DNA of 64,000 nt from Ameyamaea chiangmaiensis. Lineage in GTDB: Bacteria; Pseudomonadota; Alphaproteobacteria; Acetobacterales; Acetobacteraceae. The notes under the pieces were generated by a model. The model did not search any database. It saw only the letters and a program-made list of their open reading frames with translations, and was not told the DNA's origin. Location: contig NZ_BAPT01000038.1 in NCBI RefSeq assembly GCF_025995235.1, positions 62,001 to 126,000 of the forward strand, given 5' to 3'. This document shows positions 26,755 through 36,600 of the stretch, in pieces. Positions within the stretch are counted from its first letter, which is position 1. Each line of letters begins with the position of its first letter. Both the position numbers and the translations under genes were made by a program.

Positions 26755-27186
26755 ATGACGTTGACAGACGATTTTCTGATTCGGTCCACTGCTCTGCGTG
26801 TCCTTGACGCCACCTTGCCAAAAGCAGCCTGGACGCATGAGGCACATTTCGGAGTTGCCTTGTGGTTATAGCGATATCGATCTGACCTTGCGACACCCGA
26901 TGGGCTGCGCGAGGTGATATCGCGTTATAACGTTGCGACCGGCACGGCGAACACGGACACGGAGGGTTATCACCACACCGTCACGGTCGCTTCACTGCGC
27001 GCTGCGGCTTTCTGGCTCGGCCGCCATGACGCCGATGCCCCACTTCATGAGGTGCTACAGGCGATCATGAATGCCGAAGAAGGAAAAGCCGCGTGGCTGC
27101 TCCTTTATTGGAGGAAAGCGACCCTGTTCAGCCCGGTCGCGCGCCGGAGATGGGTCGCGCCCGACGTGATGATGCTTCCGTTCTGA
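26755..27186 (+). pseudogene. Conserved hypothetical gene interrupted by one amber codon
   Basis: From ATG 26755 one frame runs to 27186 with a single interruption, TAG at 26869-26871. The part before reads LPKAAWTHEAHFGVALWL. The part after continues RYRSDLATPDGLREVISRYN and ANTDTEGYHHTVTVASL, then LLLYWRKATLFSPVARRRWV and ends MMLPF. I recall this as a small conserved family of unknown function in which leucine normally sits at the amber position, so a TTG-to-TAG change would explain it. About 143 residues otherwise. A sequencing error or a start at GTG 26914 giving a 90-aa protein are alternatives. Confidence 0.6.
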
Positions 27187-27209
27187 CGCTTGGCGGGTCG
27201 CCGGACCCA

Positions 27210-27560
27210 TCAGAGTCGCAACCCGAACCTTGGCCCGATCCCCGTCACGGCCAGATAGAGCGCGACCGTCAGGGCGCAGCCCGCGGCTAGCGCGCTCCAG
27301 AAGCCGACGCCGTGTCGCAACAGAAACGGGATCAGGAGAAACATCGGCAGGGACGGCAGCACATACCAGAACGTGGCCTCCGCGTGTGCGGCCATGTTCT
27401 GTGTATCGGGCTTGTTGATCCACAGGAAGATCATGCCGAGCACCGAGACCAGCGGCAGGGACGCGACCAGTGCGCCGAACCCGGGAAAGCGCCTGGCCAG
27501 AGTGGACGCGACGGCGATCAGCACGCCCGAAATCGCGGCCTTGAGCGCGAACGAAAGCAC
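27210..27560 (-). CDS. DUF3147 family membrane protein
   Basis: A 116-aa protein with four predicted membrane helices. It begins SFALKAAISGVLIAVASTLARRFPGFGALVASLPLVS and has the FLWINKPDTQNMAAHAEATFWYVLPSLPMFLLIP stretch typical of DUF3147. Function unknown. The GTG start lies two bases after the stop of the CNNM/CorC gene, so it is the last gene of that unit. Confidence 0.82.
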   Translation of the reverse strand: MLSFALKAAISGVLIAVASTLARRFPGFGALVASLPLVSVLGMIFLWINKPDTQNMAAHAEATFWYVLPSLPMFLLIPFLLRHGVGFWSALAAGCALTVALYLAVTGIGPRFGLRL

Positions 27561-27562
27561 GG

Positions 27563-28876
27563 TCAGCCCCCCGAACGCTGTCCCTGATCGATACGCGTGA
27601 CCAGAAGCTGGTTGATGCGAAAACCGTCGACGTCGACCACTTCAAACCGGAAATTCAGATCGTTGACGCGATCGGCCTTGCGCGCCATGCGGCGCAGGCG
27701 GTGCATGACGAACCCGCCGATCGTGTCGAAATTGCCACTGCCCGGCAGCGTATCGATGCCCAGTTCACGCATCACGTCGCCGATCGGCGCGGCCCCGTCG
27801 ATCAGCCAGGAATGTTCGTCCCGGCGGACGATGGCCTGTTCCTCGAACGGATTGGCCAGGCCGTCCATCAGCGCACCCATGATGTCCTTGTAGGTGATCA
27901 GCCCCACGACCAGACCATACTCGTTCACGATCAGCGCGAAACCCGCGCCATGGGCTTCGAACTGGGCCAGCGTGTCCCACAGGTTGAGCGTGTCGGGCAG
28001 GGACAGCACATCACGGCGAAGACGCGCGATGTCGCTCTCGCGGTGCACGCCGACGGCCACGACCAGCACGTCCTCGGCGCGGATCGACCCGATGACATTA
28101 TCCAGGCCGCCGTCGCACAGCGGGTAGCGCGAATAGGGCCGCGCGCGGACCTTGTCGCGCTGGGACTCCACCGTTTCCTGCAGGTCGAGATAGACGATCT
28201 CGTCGCGCGGGGTCATGGCGGAGGAGACGGAACGGTCCTGAAGCGCCAGCACGTTCTGGATCATCTGGTGTTCCTGCTCCAGCAGGACGCCGGAGGCGGT
28301 GCCGGCCGCCAGGATCGCGCGCAGATCCTCGGGCGTCACCGGTTCGATGGCCGATGCGGCGGGTATGTTCATCAGCTTGAGAACCGCATCGGAGATCCGC
28401 GAAAAGATCAGCACGATCGGATACAGCAGTTTCAGCGCGAAGGCAGGGAACCAGCCGACATCCAGCGCCACCTTGTCCGGCGCGTTCATCGCGATCCGCT
28501 TGGGCAACAGGTCGGCGAACAGGACGAACAGCCCCGTGACGCCGATGAACGACAGGCCCGACGCGATATGCTCGGCCGCCGCCGGTGCGACGTGCAGCCC
28601 GGCCAGGATACCGGCCAGCGGGGGAGCGATGAGTTCGCTGCTGATGATGCCGCCCAGGATGCCGACGGCGTTGAGGCAGATCTGCAGGACCGTGATGACC
28701 TGTCCGCTGTTGCGGCGCAACTGCAGAAAGCGCACGGCGCGCGGGTCGCCGGCCTCGGCACGGGAGCGAAGACGCGCGTCCCGTGCGGCGGCGAACGAGA
28801 TTTCGGACATCGAGATCAGGATGCTGACGCCGATCAGCGCGACCAGCGCCAATACGCCCAGCGTGAGAAGAAGCAC
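27563..28876 (-). CDS. CNNM/HlyC/CorC family transporter-like protein
   Basis: A 437-aa protein. GTG 28876 is preferred because GGAG lies seven bases upstream and translation then begins at the first membrane helix. Domains in order: DUF21 membrane region (about 1-195) with SEISFAAARDARLRSRAEAGD, paired CBS domains (about 205-330; MTPRDEIVYLDL and FALIVNEYGLVVGLITYKDIMGALMDG), and a CorC_HlyC C-terminal domain (GDVMRELGIDTLPGSGNFDTIGGFVMHRL). Members are linked to magnesium/cobalt export; hemolysin is a historical name. Confidence 0.92.
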   Translation of the reverse strand: MLLLTLGVLALVALIGVSILISMSEISFAAARDARLRSRAEAGDPRAVRFLQLRRNSGQVITVLQICLNAVGILGGIISSELIAPPLAGILAGLHVAPAAAEHIASGLSFIGVTGLFVLFADLLPKRIAMNAPDKVALDVGWFPAFALKLLYPIVLIFSRISDAVLKLMNIPAASAIEPVTPEDLRAILAAGTASGVLLEQEHQMIQNVLALQDRSVSSAMTPRDEIVYLDLQETVESQRDKVRARPYSRYPLCDGGLDNVIGSIRAEDVLVVAVGVHRESDIARLRRDVLSLPDTLNLWDTLAQFEAHGAGFALIVNEYGLVVGLITYKDIMGALMDGLANPFEEQAIVRRDEHSWLIDGAAPIGDVMRELGIDTLPGSGNFDTIGGFVMHRLRRMARKADRVNDLNFRFEVVDVDGFRINQLLVTRIDQGQRSGG

Positions 28877-28976
28877 GCAGTATCTCCGGGTTCGGCTGCG
28901 CCGGGACGGGCGGAGCGGCACCCAGCATAGACAAGCGACGGGACGCAGGCCAGACCGTGCCCGCGTCCCGCGCCCG

Positions 28977-31106
28977 TCACAGATGGCCGCGGGTCAGTTC
29001 GTCGGCCAGCGCCTGGTTGTTGTAGACGACCTTGAGCGCCTCGATAATGGCAGCCGTATCGACCGCGACGGCACGGTTGAGGCTGCCGTCGTAGGCGAAG
29101 TCGCCGCCCAGCGAATGGATGTTGCCATCGAAGATCAGCCCGACTGCATGTCCCTGCGCGTCAATGACGGGCGAGCCGGAATTGCCGCCAATGATGTCGT
29201 TGGTGGTGACGAAGTCGAAGGGCGTGGCAAGATCGACCCGGTTTTGCGCGTCCTGCCATGCCTTTGTCAGGCGGAACGGATCGGCACCCGTCGCCCGCTT
29301 GTAGAGACCGGCGAAATCGGTGAATGCGGGCACATCGTGGCCACGTTCGTTCCAGCCCTTCACGACACCATAGGACACACGCTGGGTGAAGGTGGCGTCG
29401 GGATAGGTGTTGGCGCCGTCGCGGGCGAAACGGGCCCGGGCGATGATTTCGGCGGCCTGGCGCATCGGCGCGCGGACCTCGTCGTCCATACGGGCGCGCA
29501 ACGCGCGTGCCGCAGGTTCGAGGGTGCGGGCGAGGACGATCATCGGATCGGTCGACGCATTGACGGCCGTGCTGCCGCCTTTCCACAAAGCCATCCGTAC
29601 CTTCGCGTCGCCCAGCTTCGTCTGGTGAACCAGACGGGCGGCCAACTGGTCGGGGCTTTCATGGCCCAGCACCAGCCGGACGGTCTCGTTATCTGCGCCA
29701 AGCGCCTGACGAAGCTTGGTCAGCGACAGCGCGAGCATCGTCTCGTCCAGCGCGGGGTGGACGGGGGCGGTCGAGGCCAGATGCGCCTCGATCGCGGGGA
29801 TGTTCGCATCGCGCCAGCCGGTCAGCCGGTCCGCATCGGGCTTGTCACGTTCGGCCGTGCCGCGCACCAGGGTTTTGGCGAAGCTGAACAGGTCGCCCTG
29901 AACGCCCATCGGCGCGCGGCGGCCTTCCAGCATGGCGTAGGGGACGAAGATGTCGCGTTCGACCCTGATCGCGGCGTCGATCCGCGCCCATGGGTCGCCG
30001 TAGGTCCTGGCACGCGTCGGATCGGCGTTGATCCAGGCGCGCAGGCTTGTCTCGAACGCGGTCTTGCCCGCCAGCATCGTCGGGTCGGCCAGGGTTTCGG
30101 CCCAGCCCGTATAGACCTTCAGGCTGTTCTGGATGCCGAACAGCTCGTCCTGCGCATCCTGACGGTTGGCAGCGCTCTGGCGGCCGAACTGCCACAGTGC
30201 GCCATCCATCGTGGCATAATAGCCGACGATGAACGGCACCATGACGTCACGCTCGAAGCCGAGTTCAGCGACCGATTCCTCGCGCGATGTGGAGCCCGGG
30301 TTGCCCGATGTGAACACCAGCTGGCCGTCCTTCGGGCCGGCCGGATCGAAGGGGAAATAGGTCGTCTTCGCGGGCTTTCCACCGTCATAGACGCGCAGGA
30401 AAGCCATATCGAGATCGTAGCGGGGAAAGTTGAAATTGTCCGGATCGCCGCCGAAAAACGCGGCGTTCTGGTCCGGTGCCATCACCAGCCGCACGTCCTG
30501 GTAGCGGCGATAGCGGTACAGCGCGGTGCGGCCCCCGTGATAGAGGGTCACGACGTCGCAGCGCCAGCGCGTCGGGTCGCCGGCCACGCAGTCTTTCTCC
30601 AGCGCCGCTTCGGTGGCCTGTTGCGCATGGGTGAACTCCGCGCCCTGCCTGCCGGCCAGCGCCTTGTTCATCTGGTCCGTGACATCGGTGATGTGGTCGA
30701 GACCGTCGAGTTCCATGGCCGGGCATTTCGGCTCCGACGTCTGGCCGTGCGGGGCCTTGTAGCCATTCGTGAAATAATCGTGCGTCTTGTCCGACAGCTG
30801 CTCCAGGCACTCGTTGGCGCAGTGGTGATTGGTCATCACCAGCCCGTCCGCCGACACGAACGAGGCCGAGCACCCGAGGGCAAGGCGCGCCGATGCCTGC
30901 GTCACGCGGTTGATCCACTCCGCCGAGGGCGTGAAGCCGTAGGTCTTTTTCAACTGGTCGAGCGGGAGATGGTCCATGGTCCACATACCCTCGTCGGCCT
31001 GGGCGACCGCGCCGGTCAGTACGGTGGCCAGCGACAGGAGCGAGGCGGCGGCGAGGTAACGCGCTTTCACGATGGTCCGGTTCCCTGTGTTGTCAGGCGT
31101 GTTCAC
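28977..31106 (-). CDS. S46 family serine peptidase (DPP7/DPP11-like)
   Basis: A 709-aa exported dipeptidyl peptidase. The GTG start overlaps the stop of the AI-2E gene. An in-frame GTG at 31070 would start directly at the signal peptide VKARYLAAASLLSLATVLTG. The mature enzyme begins DEGMWTMDHLP, as usual for S46. The chymotrypsin-like triad is visible: histidine in LVMTNHHCANECLEQ, and serine in DIIGGNSGSPVID near residue 630. Such enzymes release dipeptides from peptide N-termini in the periplasm. Confidence 0.93.
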   Translation of the reverse strand: MNTPDNTGNRTIVKARYLAAASLLSLATVLTGAVAQADEGMWTMDHLPLDQLKKTYGFTPSAEWINRVTQASARLALGCSASFVSADGLVMTNHHCANECLEQLSDKTHDYFTNGYKAPHGQTSEPKCPAMELDGLDHITDVTDQMNKALAGRQGAEFTHAQQATEAALEKDCVAGDPTRWRCDVVTLYHGGRTALYRYRRYQDVRLVMAPDQNAAFFGGDPDNFNFPRYDLDMAFLRVYDGGKPAKTTYFPFDPAGPKDGQLVFTSGNPGSTSREESVAELGFERDVMVPFIVGYYATMDGALWQFGRQSAANRQDAQDELFGIQNSLKVYTGWAETLADPTMLAGKTAFETSLRAWINADPTRARTYGDPWARIDAAIRVERDIFVPYAMLEGRRAPMGVQGDLFSFAKTLVRGTAERDKPDADRLTGWRDANIPAIEAHLASTAPVHPALDETMLALSLTKLRQALGADNETVRLVLGHESPDQLAARLVHQTKLGDAKVRMALWKGGSTAVNASTDPMIVLARTLEPAARALRARMDDEVRAPMRQAAEIIARARFARDGANTYPDATFTQRVSYGVVKGWNERGHDVPAFTDFAGLYKRATGADPFRLTKAWQDAQNRVDLATPFDFVTTNDIIGGNSGSPVIDAQGHAVGLIFDGNIHSLGGDFAYDGSLNRAVAVDTAAIIEALKVVYNNQALADELTRGHL

Positions 31107-32302
31107 GTGCTGTCTTTCGTGGTGTCCGACCGGACATCTGTGGCGTCCGCGCCCCCGGTCGACGCATCGACGATCCGGTCTTGATCATTGAGTTCGGACG
31201 TTGCCTTGTCGCCCACGGCAAGAAGGGCGGCGGTGAGGGGGGAGGCCAGGATCAGCCCTGGCGCGCCCAGGATCGAGCTGAAGATCGTCTGCGACAGGAT
31301 CGTCACACCCGGCGGCATCTGCACGGCCCGGCGCTGGATCACGGGGGCGAGGACGTTGCCCTCGAAAAACTGGATGACGACATACAGGCCCGCGACTTCG
31401 AGCCCGGTCTCCGTGCCGTGCGACAGTCCGAGCAGGACGGCGGGAATGGCGCCCATGATCGCGCCGATATAGGGGATGAAGTTGCACAGCCCCGCGACGA
31501 CACCCAGCGCCAGTGCGAGCGGTACGCCGAGCACCCAGCAGCCGATCCCCGACAGGATGCCAACGACGCACATATCGAGTGCCTGTCCGATCGTCCACGC
31601 CCAGAGCGTCCGACCCGTGACAAGCAACAGTTCGCGTGCCTGCGGGCGATAGGCCTCGGGCACGACGCGCAGGATGCCGTTGGCATACAACGCCGGCGAG
31701 AGCGCGAAATACAGCCCCGCGATCAACACGACGGCAAGCGTGCCGACCACGCCGAACGCCGATGTCAGGAACCCTGTGACCGAGCCCAGACCGGAGGACA
31801 GAAGGTCGCTGCCCGAACCGCTCTTCTGGTCGCCACCAAAGCTTTCGGGCACATGCGCCAGCGCCATGCGACCGAGATTGCTGGTCTCCATGCGGGTGTG
31901 CAGGCTGTCGATCTGGGTGCCGAGTGCCGCACGCAACGTCATCACCTGATTGGCGATCTGCGGGCCGCTGCTCCAGAACAGCAGCGTGATCGCCGCGAGA
32001 AGCGCCAGCGTGACCAGCGTCAGGGCGATCGGATAGGCTATCCGTGTCACGCGTGCCAGCCGGATCGACAGGCCGTGCAGCACTACCGCGAACAGCGTGG
32101 ACGCGAAGATCACCGTCAGCACATCGCCGACCAGCCAGATCGCCACGGCGACGACCACGGCAATCAGCACAAAGCGCAGGAGACGAAAAATGCGATCCAG
32201 TTCGGTGGCCGCGGGAGTATCGGCGGGCGCGTGTTTGAGCGGTTTCGCGGCGTGGCCGTCCAGTTCGTCCGCGCGCGCCGCGGGTGGGGGGGTGTCAGAC
32301 AT
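31103..32302 (-). CDS. AI-2E family transporter (PerM-like)
   Basis: A 399-aa membrane protein of the AI-2E/PerM exporter family. ATG 32302 is chosen since it overlaps the ABC-F stop by eight bases, and homologous sequence starts only after a soluble N-terminal tail. Seven to eight helices, with the family hallmarks LCNFIPYIGAIMGAIPAVLLGLSHG and PVIQRRAVQMPPGVTILSQ near the C-terminus. Family members export quorum-sensing AI-2, sodium/protons or unknown solutes. Confidence 0.9.
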   Translation of the reverse strand: MSDTPPPAARADELDGHAAKPLKHAPADTPAATELDRIFRLLRFVLIAVVVAVAIWLVGDVLTVIFASTLFAVVLHGLSIRLARVTRIAYPIALTLVTLALLAAITLLFWSSGPQIANQVMTLRAALGTQIDSLHTRMETSNLGRMALAHVPESFGGDQKSGSGSDLLSSGLGSVTGFLTSAFGVVGTLAVVLIAGLYFALSPALYANGILRVVPEAYRPQARELLLVTGRTLWAWTIGQALDMCVVGILSGIGCWVLGVPLALALGVVAGLCNFIPYIGAIMGAIPAVLLGLSHGTETGLEVAGLYVVIQFFEGNVLAPVIQRRAVQMPPGVTILSQTIFSSILGAPGLILASPLTAALLAVGDKATSELNDQDRIVDASTGGADATDVRSDTTKDST

Positions 32303-34178
32303 CGGCTTGCGCCGCTTCGATTGCCTCTTCGGCCATAAGCCAAGCTTCCTCTGCTGCGTCATGTTCGCGCGCCAGCGCGGTCAGACGGGTGTTGATCCGG
32401 GTGACCTCGGCCCCCGATTCTCCGGCATACAACGCAGGATCGGCCAGTCGGCTTTCCAGGCCAGCACGTTCTTTTGCAAGAAGGGCCATCATTTCCTCGG
32501 CCGCGCGCGCTTTCTTGCGCAGGGGGGCGACGGCGCGTCTGGCCTCCGCGCGGTCGCGGCGGTCATCCTTTTTGGGCGACGCGGTCGTCGCGGCCGGTCG
32601 GTTGGCGGCCCGTGCGCGCTCGATCAGCCAGCTACGGTAATCGGCCATGTCGCCATCAAAGCTCTCGACGCGGCCGTCGGCGACCAGCCACAGCCGGTCG
32701 GCCACGGCCTCGACCAGATGCGGGTCGTGGCTGATCAGCAGGACCGCGCCGTCAAACGCGGCCAGCGCCCGGGTCAGCGCGTCGCGGGCATCGAGGTCGA
32801 GATGGTTGGTCGGTTCGTCGAGGATCAGAAGGTGTGGCGCATCGCGGGTGGCCAGTGCCAGCAGCAGGCGCGCCTTCTCGCCGCCCGACAGGTCGCCCAC
32901 ACAGGTCTCCGCACGGTTGGCGTCCAGCCCGAAGCGGGCCAGCTGGCTGCGCACCGCGGCGGCGGGCGCGGTCGGCATGGCGCGGGCCATATGGTCGATC
33001 GGCGTGTCGTCGAGCCGCAGTTCCTCGGACTGATGCTGTGCGAAATAGCCGACTTTCAGACGCGGGCTATGCTGCGTCGTGCCCGCCATCGGCTCCATCC
33101 GGCCGGCCAGAAGCTTGGCCAGCGTCGACTTGCCGTTGCCGTTGGCGCCCAGCAGGGCGATGCGGTCTTCCATGTCGATCCGCTGCGAGAGATTCGACAG
33201 GATGGTCCGCCCGTCATAGCCGATGGACACGCGATCGAGCGTGATCATAGGCGGCGGCAGGGGCCCGGGTTCGGGGAACTCGAAACGGGTGGGCGTGTCC
33301 TCGACCACGGAGTCGATCTGTGGCAGTTTTTCGAGTGCCTTGAGCCGTGCCTGGGCCTGTTTGGCCTTGGTGGCCTTGGCGCGAAAGCGGTCCACGAAGG
33401 ACTGCATGTGCGCGCGACGTGCCGCGATGCGTTCGGCGGCGCGGTTCTGCTGCAGGGCCTGTTCGGTGCGGATCCGGACGAACTCACTGTAACCGCCCGG
33501 CGTCAGTGAAATCTTTCCGCGATCGAGGTGGGCGATTGCGTCGACCGAACTGTCCAGCAGGCCGCGATCGTGGCTGACGATGATGCATGCGCCCCCGAAA
33601 CGCGCCAGCCAGCCTTCGAGCCAGAGCGTGGCTTCGAGGTCGAGATGGTTCGTCGGCTCATCCAGAAGCAGCAGGTCCGGATTGAGGAACAGGGCGGTCG
33701 CCAGGGCGACGCGCATCCGCCAGCCACCGGAGAAATCCGACACCGGGCGGCTCTGTGCGGCTGCGTCGAAACCAAGGCCGGACAGGATGGCCGCCGCGCG
33801 GGCCGGTGCGGCTTCGGCGTCGATGGCCAGCAGGCGTTCGTGAATGTCGGCGATGCGGGTGGCGTCTATCGCGGTTTCGGCCTCGGCCAGCAGGGCCGTG
33901 CGTTCCAGATCGCCGGCCAGAACCGTCTCCAGCAGCGATCCATCGCCCGAGGGCGCTTCCTGGCGGATGCGCGCCATGCGGGCCCGGGACGACAGGCGCA
34001 TCGTGCCGCCATCGGGCGCGATGTCGCCGGCGATGGCCGCCAGCAGGGTGGACTTGCCCACGCCGTTACGGCCGACCAGCCCGATCTTGCGACCGGGATC
34101 GACGGTCAGGCTTGCGCCGTCGAGCAGTGTTCGCCCGGCGATGCGCAGGACGAGGTCGGAGATGACAAGCAGGCTCAC
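32295..34178 (-). CDS. ABC-F family ATPase (Uup/YheS-like)
   Basis: A 627-aa soluble protein with two ABC domains and no membrane part. Walker A GRNGVGKST and GANGNGKST, signature SGG motifs (FSGGWRMRVALA and LSGGEKARLLLA), and Walker B LLLLDEPTNHLDLEA and LLILDEPTNHLDLDA. An inter-domain arm of about 60 basic residues follows the first domain, and a coiled-coil C-terminal tail ends the protein. ABC-F proteins act on ribosomes to resolve stalled translation. It starts with GTG, and the AI-2E gene is translationally coupled. Confidence 0.94.
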   Translation of the reverse strand: MSLLVISDLVLRIAGRTLLDGASLTVDPGRKIGLVGRNGVGKSTLLAAIAGDIAPDGGTMRLSSRARMARIRQEAPSGDGSLLETVLAGDLERTALLAEAETAIDATRIADIHERLLAIDAEAAPARAAAILSGLGFDAAAQSRPVSDFSGGWRMRVALATALFLNPDLLLLDEPTNHLDLEATLWLEGWLARFGGACIIVSHDRGLLDSSVDAIAHLDRGKISLTPGGYSEFVRIRTEQALQQNRAAERIAARRAHMQSFVDRFRAKATKAKQAQARLKALEKLPQIDSVVEDTPTRFEFPEPGPLPPPMITLDRVSIGYDGRTILSNLSQRIDMEDRIALLGANGNGKSTLAKLLAGRMEPMAGTTQHSPRLKVGYFAQHQSEELRLDDTPIDHMARAMPTAPAAAVRSQLARFGLDANRAETCVGDLSGGEKARLLLALATRDAPHLLILDEPTNHLDLDARDALTRALAAFDGAVLLISHDPHLVEAVADRLWLVADGRVESFDGDMADYRSWLIERARAANRPAATTASPKKDDRRDRAEARRAVAPLRKKARAAEEMMALLAKERAGLESRLADPALYAGESGAEVTRINTRLTALAREHDAAEEAWLMAEEAIEAAQADV

Positions 34179-34340
34179 GGGGACAGAACTCCGGATGCGG
34201 GGCGGATCGGCGTTAAATCTTCGTGACGGTACCTACCAGTGAAGCGCGATTTGCTCTAGATGCCGCGCAGGACTGTGTGTCCGACGCTCCGCGTGGCCGC
34301 AAGGGCAGGGGCGGACACGATCATATCAAGGAGCCGTCCC

Positions 34341-34763
34341 ATGGCTGTCGAACGTACCCTTTCCATCATCAAGCCCGACGCGACCCGCCGTAATCTGACC
34401 GGCAAGATCAATGCCGTGTTCGAGGACGCCGGCCTGCGCATTGTCGCCCAGAAGCGCATCCGCCTGACCGACGCACAGGCCGGCGCGTTCTACGCCGTGC
34501 ACAAGGACCGTCCGTTCTACGGCAGCCTCGTGTCTTCCATGACGACCGATCCGGTGGTCGTGCAGGTTCTCGAAGGCGAGAACGCAGTCCTGAAGCACCG
34601 CGAAGTGATGGGTGCGACCAACCCGGCACAGGCTGCCGAGGGCACCGTCCGCGCGCAGTTCGCCGAGAGCATCGAGGCGAACTCGGTCCACGGCTCGGAC
34701 AGTGCCGAGAACGCCGCCATCGAGATCGCGTTCTTCTTCTCGCAGATCGAGATCGTCGGCTGA
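34341..34763 (+). CDS. ndk: Nucleoside diphosphate kinase
   Basis: Transfers the gamma phosphate between nucleoside triphosphates and diphosphates. The protein has 140 aa. It starts MAVERTLSIIKPDATRRN, has the DPVVVQVLEGENAV strand, and the phospho-histidine in NSVHGSDSAENA. A strong AAGGAG lies nine bases before ATG 34341. Confidence 0.98.
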   Translation: MAVERTLSIIKPDATRRNLTGKINAVFEDAGLRIVAQKRIRLTDAQAGAFYAVHKDRPFYGSLVSSMTTDPVVVQVLEGENAVLKHREVMGATNPAQAAEGTVRAQFAESIEANSVHGSDSAENAAIEIAFFFSQIEIVG

Positions 34764-34770
34764 TTCCGGC

Positions 34771-34790
34771 CGGCCCGCTTCGGCGGGCCG
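34771..34790 (+). terminator. TTCG-loop hairpin after ndk
   Basis: CGGCCCGC and GCGGGCCG form an 8-bp stem capped by the stable TTCG tetraloop just past the ndk stop. There is no T-run, so termination is only probable. Confidence 0.5.
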
Positions 34791-34911
34791 TTCGCGGGGC
34801 TGCGCATGCGGCTCCGTTCCGCGTCGTCGCGGCCTGGATGTGCTGACACCCTGTCGCGCGCCTCTTATGGGTGCGGTCCCGGTCACGTGGGACGCCGAGT
34901 AGGGAGTGAGC

Positions 34912-36600
34912 ATGCCCGAACCCAACACCCCCAGCCCCACGTCCTGGTGGCGCGACACGCTCGCTGGGTTGACGCAGGCGTCGATGACGCTGCCGCAGGT
35001 TCTGGGCTACACGCGCATCGCGCACACGCCGGCGGCCGCCGGGCTTTATACTCTTATCCTTCCGCTTCTGGGATTCGCGGCGTTCGGGTCGTCCCGCCAT
35101 CTGGTGGTCGCGGCGGACTCGGCGACCGCGGCGATCTTTTCAGGCGCGCTGGCCCCTATGGCGCCCCCGGGCAGCGCGCATTATCTCGCCCTTGTCGGGG
35201 CAACTGCCCTGATGACGGCCGCATTTCTGTTGGTCGCACGGCTGGCACGGCTTGGTTTTCTGGCCGATTTCATGGCCGAGACGGTACTCGCGGGCTTTCT
35301 GACAGGCGTGGGCGTGCAAGTCTCGGTCGGCATGCTGCACGATATGCTCGGCCTTGAATCCCACACGACCAACGCCCTGCGCCAGATCGGGGAGCTGGCC
35401 ACGACGCTCCGTTCCACCCACGGACTGGATGCCGGTATCGCGGCCCTGGTCGTCGCGGGTGTTTTCGTCGGCCGGGCGCGTTGGCCCCGCGCGCCGGTGC
35501 CGCTGGCGATCGTGATCGCGAGTATCGGGGCCAGTGCGGCGTTCGGGCTGGACTCACGCGGCGTTGCGACGCTCGGGGCTGTGCCGGGCGGTCTGCCGCG
35601 CCTCGGGTGGCCCGACATCGGCTGGAACGAGATGCTTGCCCTGGCGCCGGTCGCGGCGTCGTGCGTCTTTGTCATCATCGCGCAGAGTGCCGCCACCGCC
35701 CGTGCCTTCGCCGGGCGTTTCGGCGAACAGGTCGACGAGGACGCCGATATCTTTGGGCTTGGTGTCGCCAACGCGCTGGCGGGCGTCAGTGGCGCCTTCG
35801 TCGTCAACGGCAGTCCCACCGCAACCGCGCTGTCGGTTCAGTCCGGCGCGCGCAGCCAGCGGGCGCAGGTCGTCGTGGCGATCGTCACCGGGCTTGTTTT
35901 ACTGTTCGCGACGGGACCGCTGCGCGACCTGCCCCGGTGCGTGCTGGCGGCGCTGGTCTTCACCGTGGCCATCGACATGATCGCGTGGCGGACGCTGCGG
36001 GCCATTCGCGCGGAAAGCCCCGGCGAATGGCGCCTGGCACTGGCGACGGCGGCGACCGTGGTGGCCGTGGGGGTGCAGCAGGGGATTTTCCTGGCCATCA
36101 CGCTGTCGCTGTTCCGCCATGTCCGCCACAGCTATCGCCCGCACACGATGGTGTTGCAGCCGTCCACGGCGGAGCATGGGCTGGAGGCCGTCCCCTGTCG
36201 TCCGGGGCTGGAGACCGAGCCGGGGATGATCGTCTATCGCTTCGGCGCGGATCTGTTTTACGCCAACGCGGCCCGCTTTACCGGGGACGTGTCCGCATTG
36301 GTGGCCAGGGCGCCGCACCGCGTGCGCTGTGTGATCGTGGACGCCGGGGCGATCACCGATATCGATTACGCCGCCGCCCATGCGCTGCGCGCACTGATCG
36401 CGCCGCTTCAGGCATCGGGCGTGACGGTGCTGTTCGGCCGGGTGTCGGGCTATCTGCGGGCGGACATGCGACGGCATGAACTGACCGATGTGGTGGGCGA
36501 GGCGCACCTTTTCGACGAACTGCATGTCGCGCTCGCGGCGGCGCGCGCGTTGCGCGACGTGTCGTCGGGCGCTCCTAGCCCGCCCCCAGCCGCAGAATGA
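34912..36600 (+). CDS. SulP family anion transporter with STAS domain
   Basis: A 562-aa membrane protein. The SulP transmembrane part starts LAGLTQASMTLPQVLGYTRIAHTPAAAGLYT and includes the conserved GVANALAGVSGAFVVNGSPTATALSVQSG. About ten to twelve helices follow to about 400, then a cytoplasmic STAS domain (about 430-545, VRCVIVDAGAITDIDYAAAHALR). SulP proteins move sulfate, bicarbonate or other anions; the substrate is unknown here. The 3' end overlaps the convergent DMT exporter by 26 bases. Confidence 0.9.
   Translation: MPEPNTPSPTSWWRDTLAGLTQASMTLPQVLGYTRIAHTPAAAGLYTLILPLLGFAAFGSSRHLVVAADSATAAIFSGALAPMAPPGSAHYLALVGATALMTAAFLLVARLARLGFLADFMAETVLAGFLTGVGVQVSVGMLHDMLGLESHTTNALRQIGELATTLRSTHGLDAGIAALVVAGVFVGRARWPRAPVPLAIVIASIGASAAFGLDSRGVATLGAVPGGLPRLGWPDIGWNEMLALAPVAASCVFVIIAQSAATARAFAGRFGEQVDEDADIFGLGVANALAGVSGAFVVNGSPTATALSVQSGARSQRAQVVVAIVTGLVLLFATGPLRDLPRCVLAALVFTVAIDMIAWRTLRAIRAESPGEWRLALATAATVVAVGVQQGIFLAITLSLFRHVRHSYRPHTMVLQPSTAEHGLEAVPCRPGLETEPGMIVYRFGADLFYANAARFTGDVSALVARAPHRVRCVIVDAGAITDIDYAAAHALRALIAPLQASGVTVLFGRVSGYLRADMRRHELTDVVGEAHLFDELHVALAAARALRDVSSGAPSPPPAAE

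Noticed and set aside
28937..28971. GGGACGC / GCGTCCC inverted repeat after the S46 peptidase gene
   Set aside because: Long loop and no T-tract in either direction; could easily be chance in GC-rich DNA.
28299..31184. 961-codon open frame on the plus strand
   Set aside because: Antisense to the S46 peptidase and CNNM genes. Low-complexity arginine/glycine/histidine-rich translation typical of a shadow frame in GC-rich DNA.
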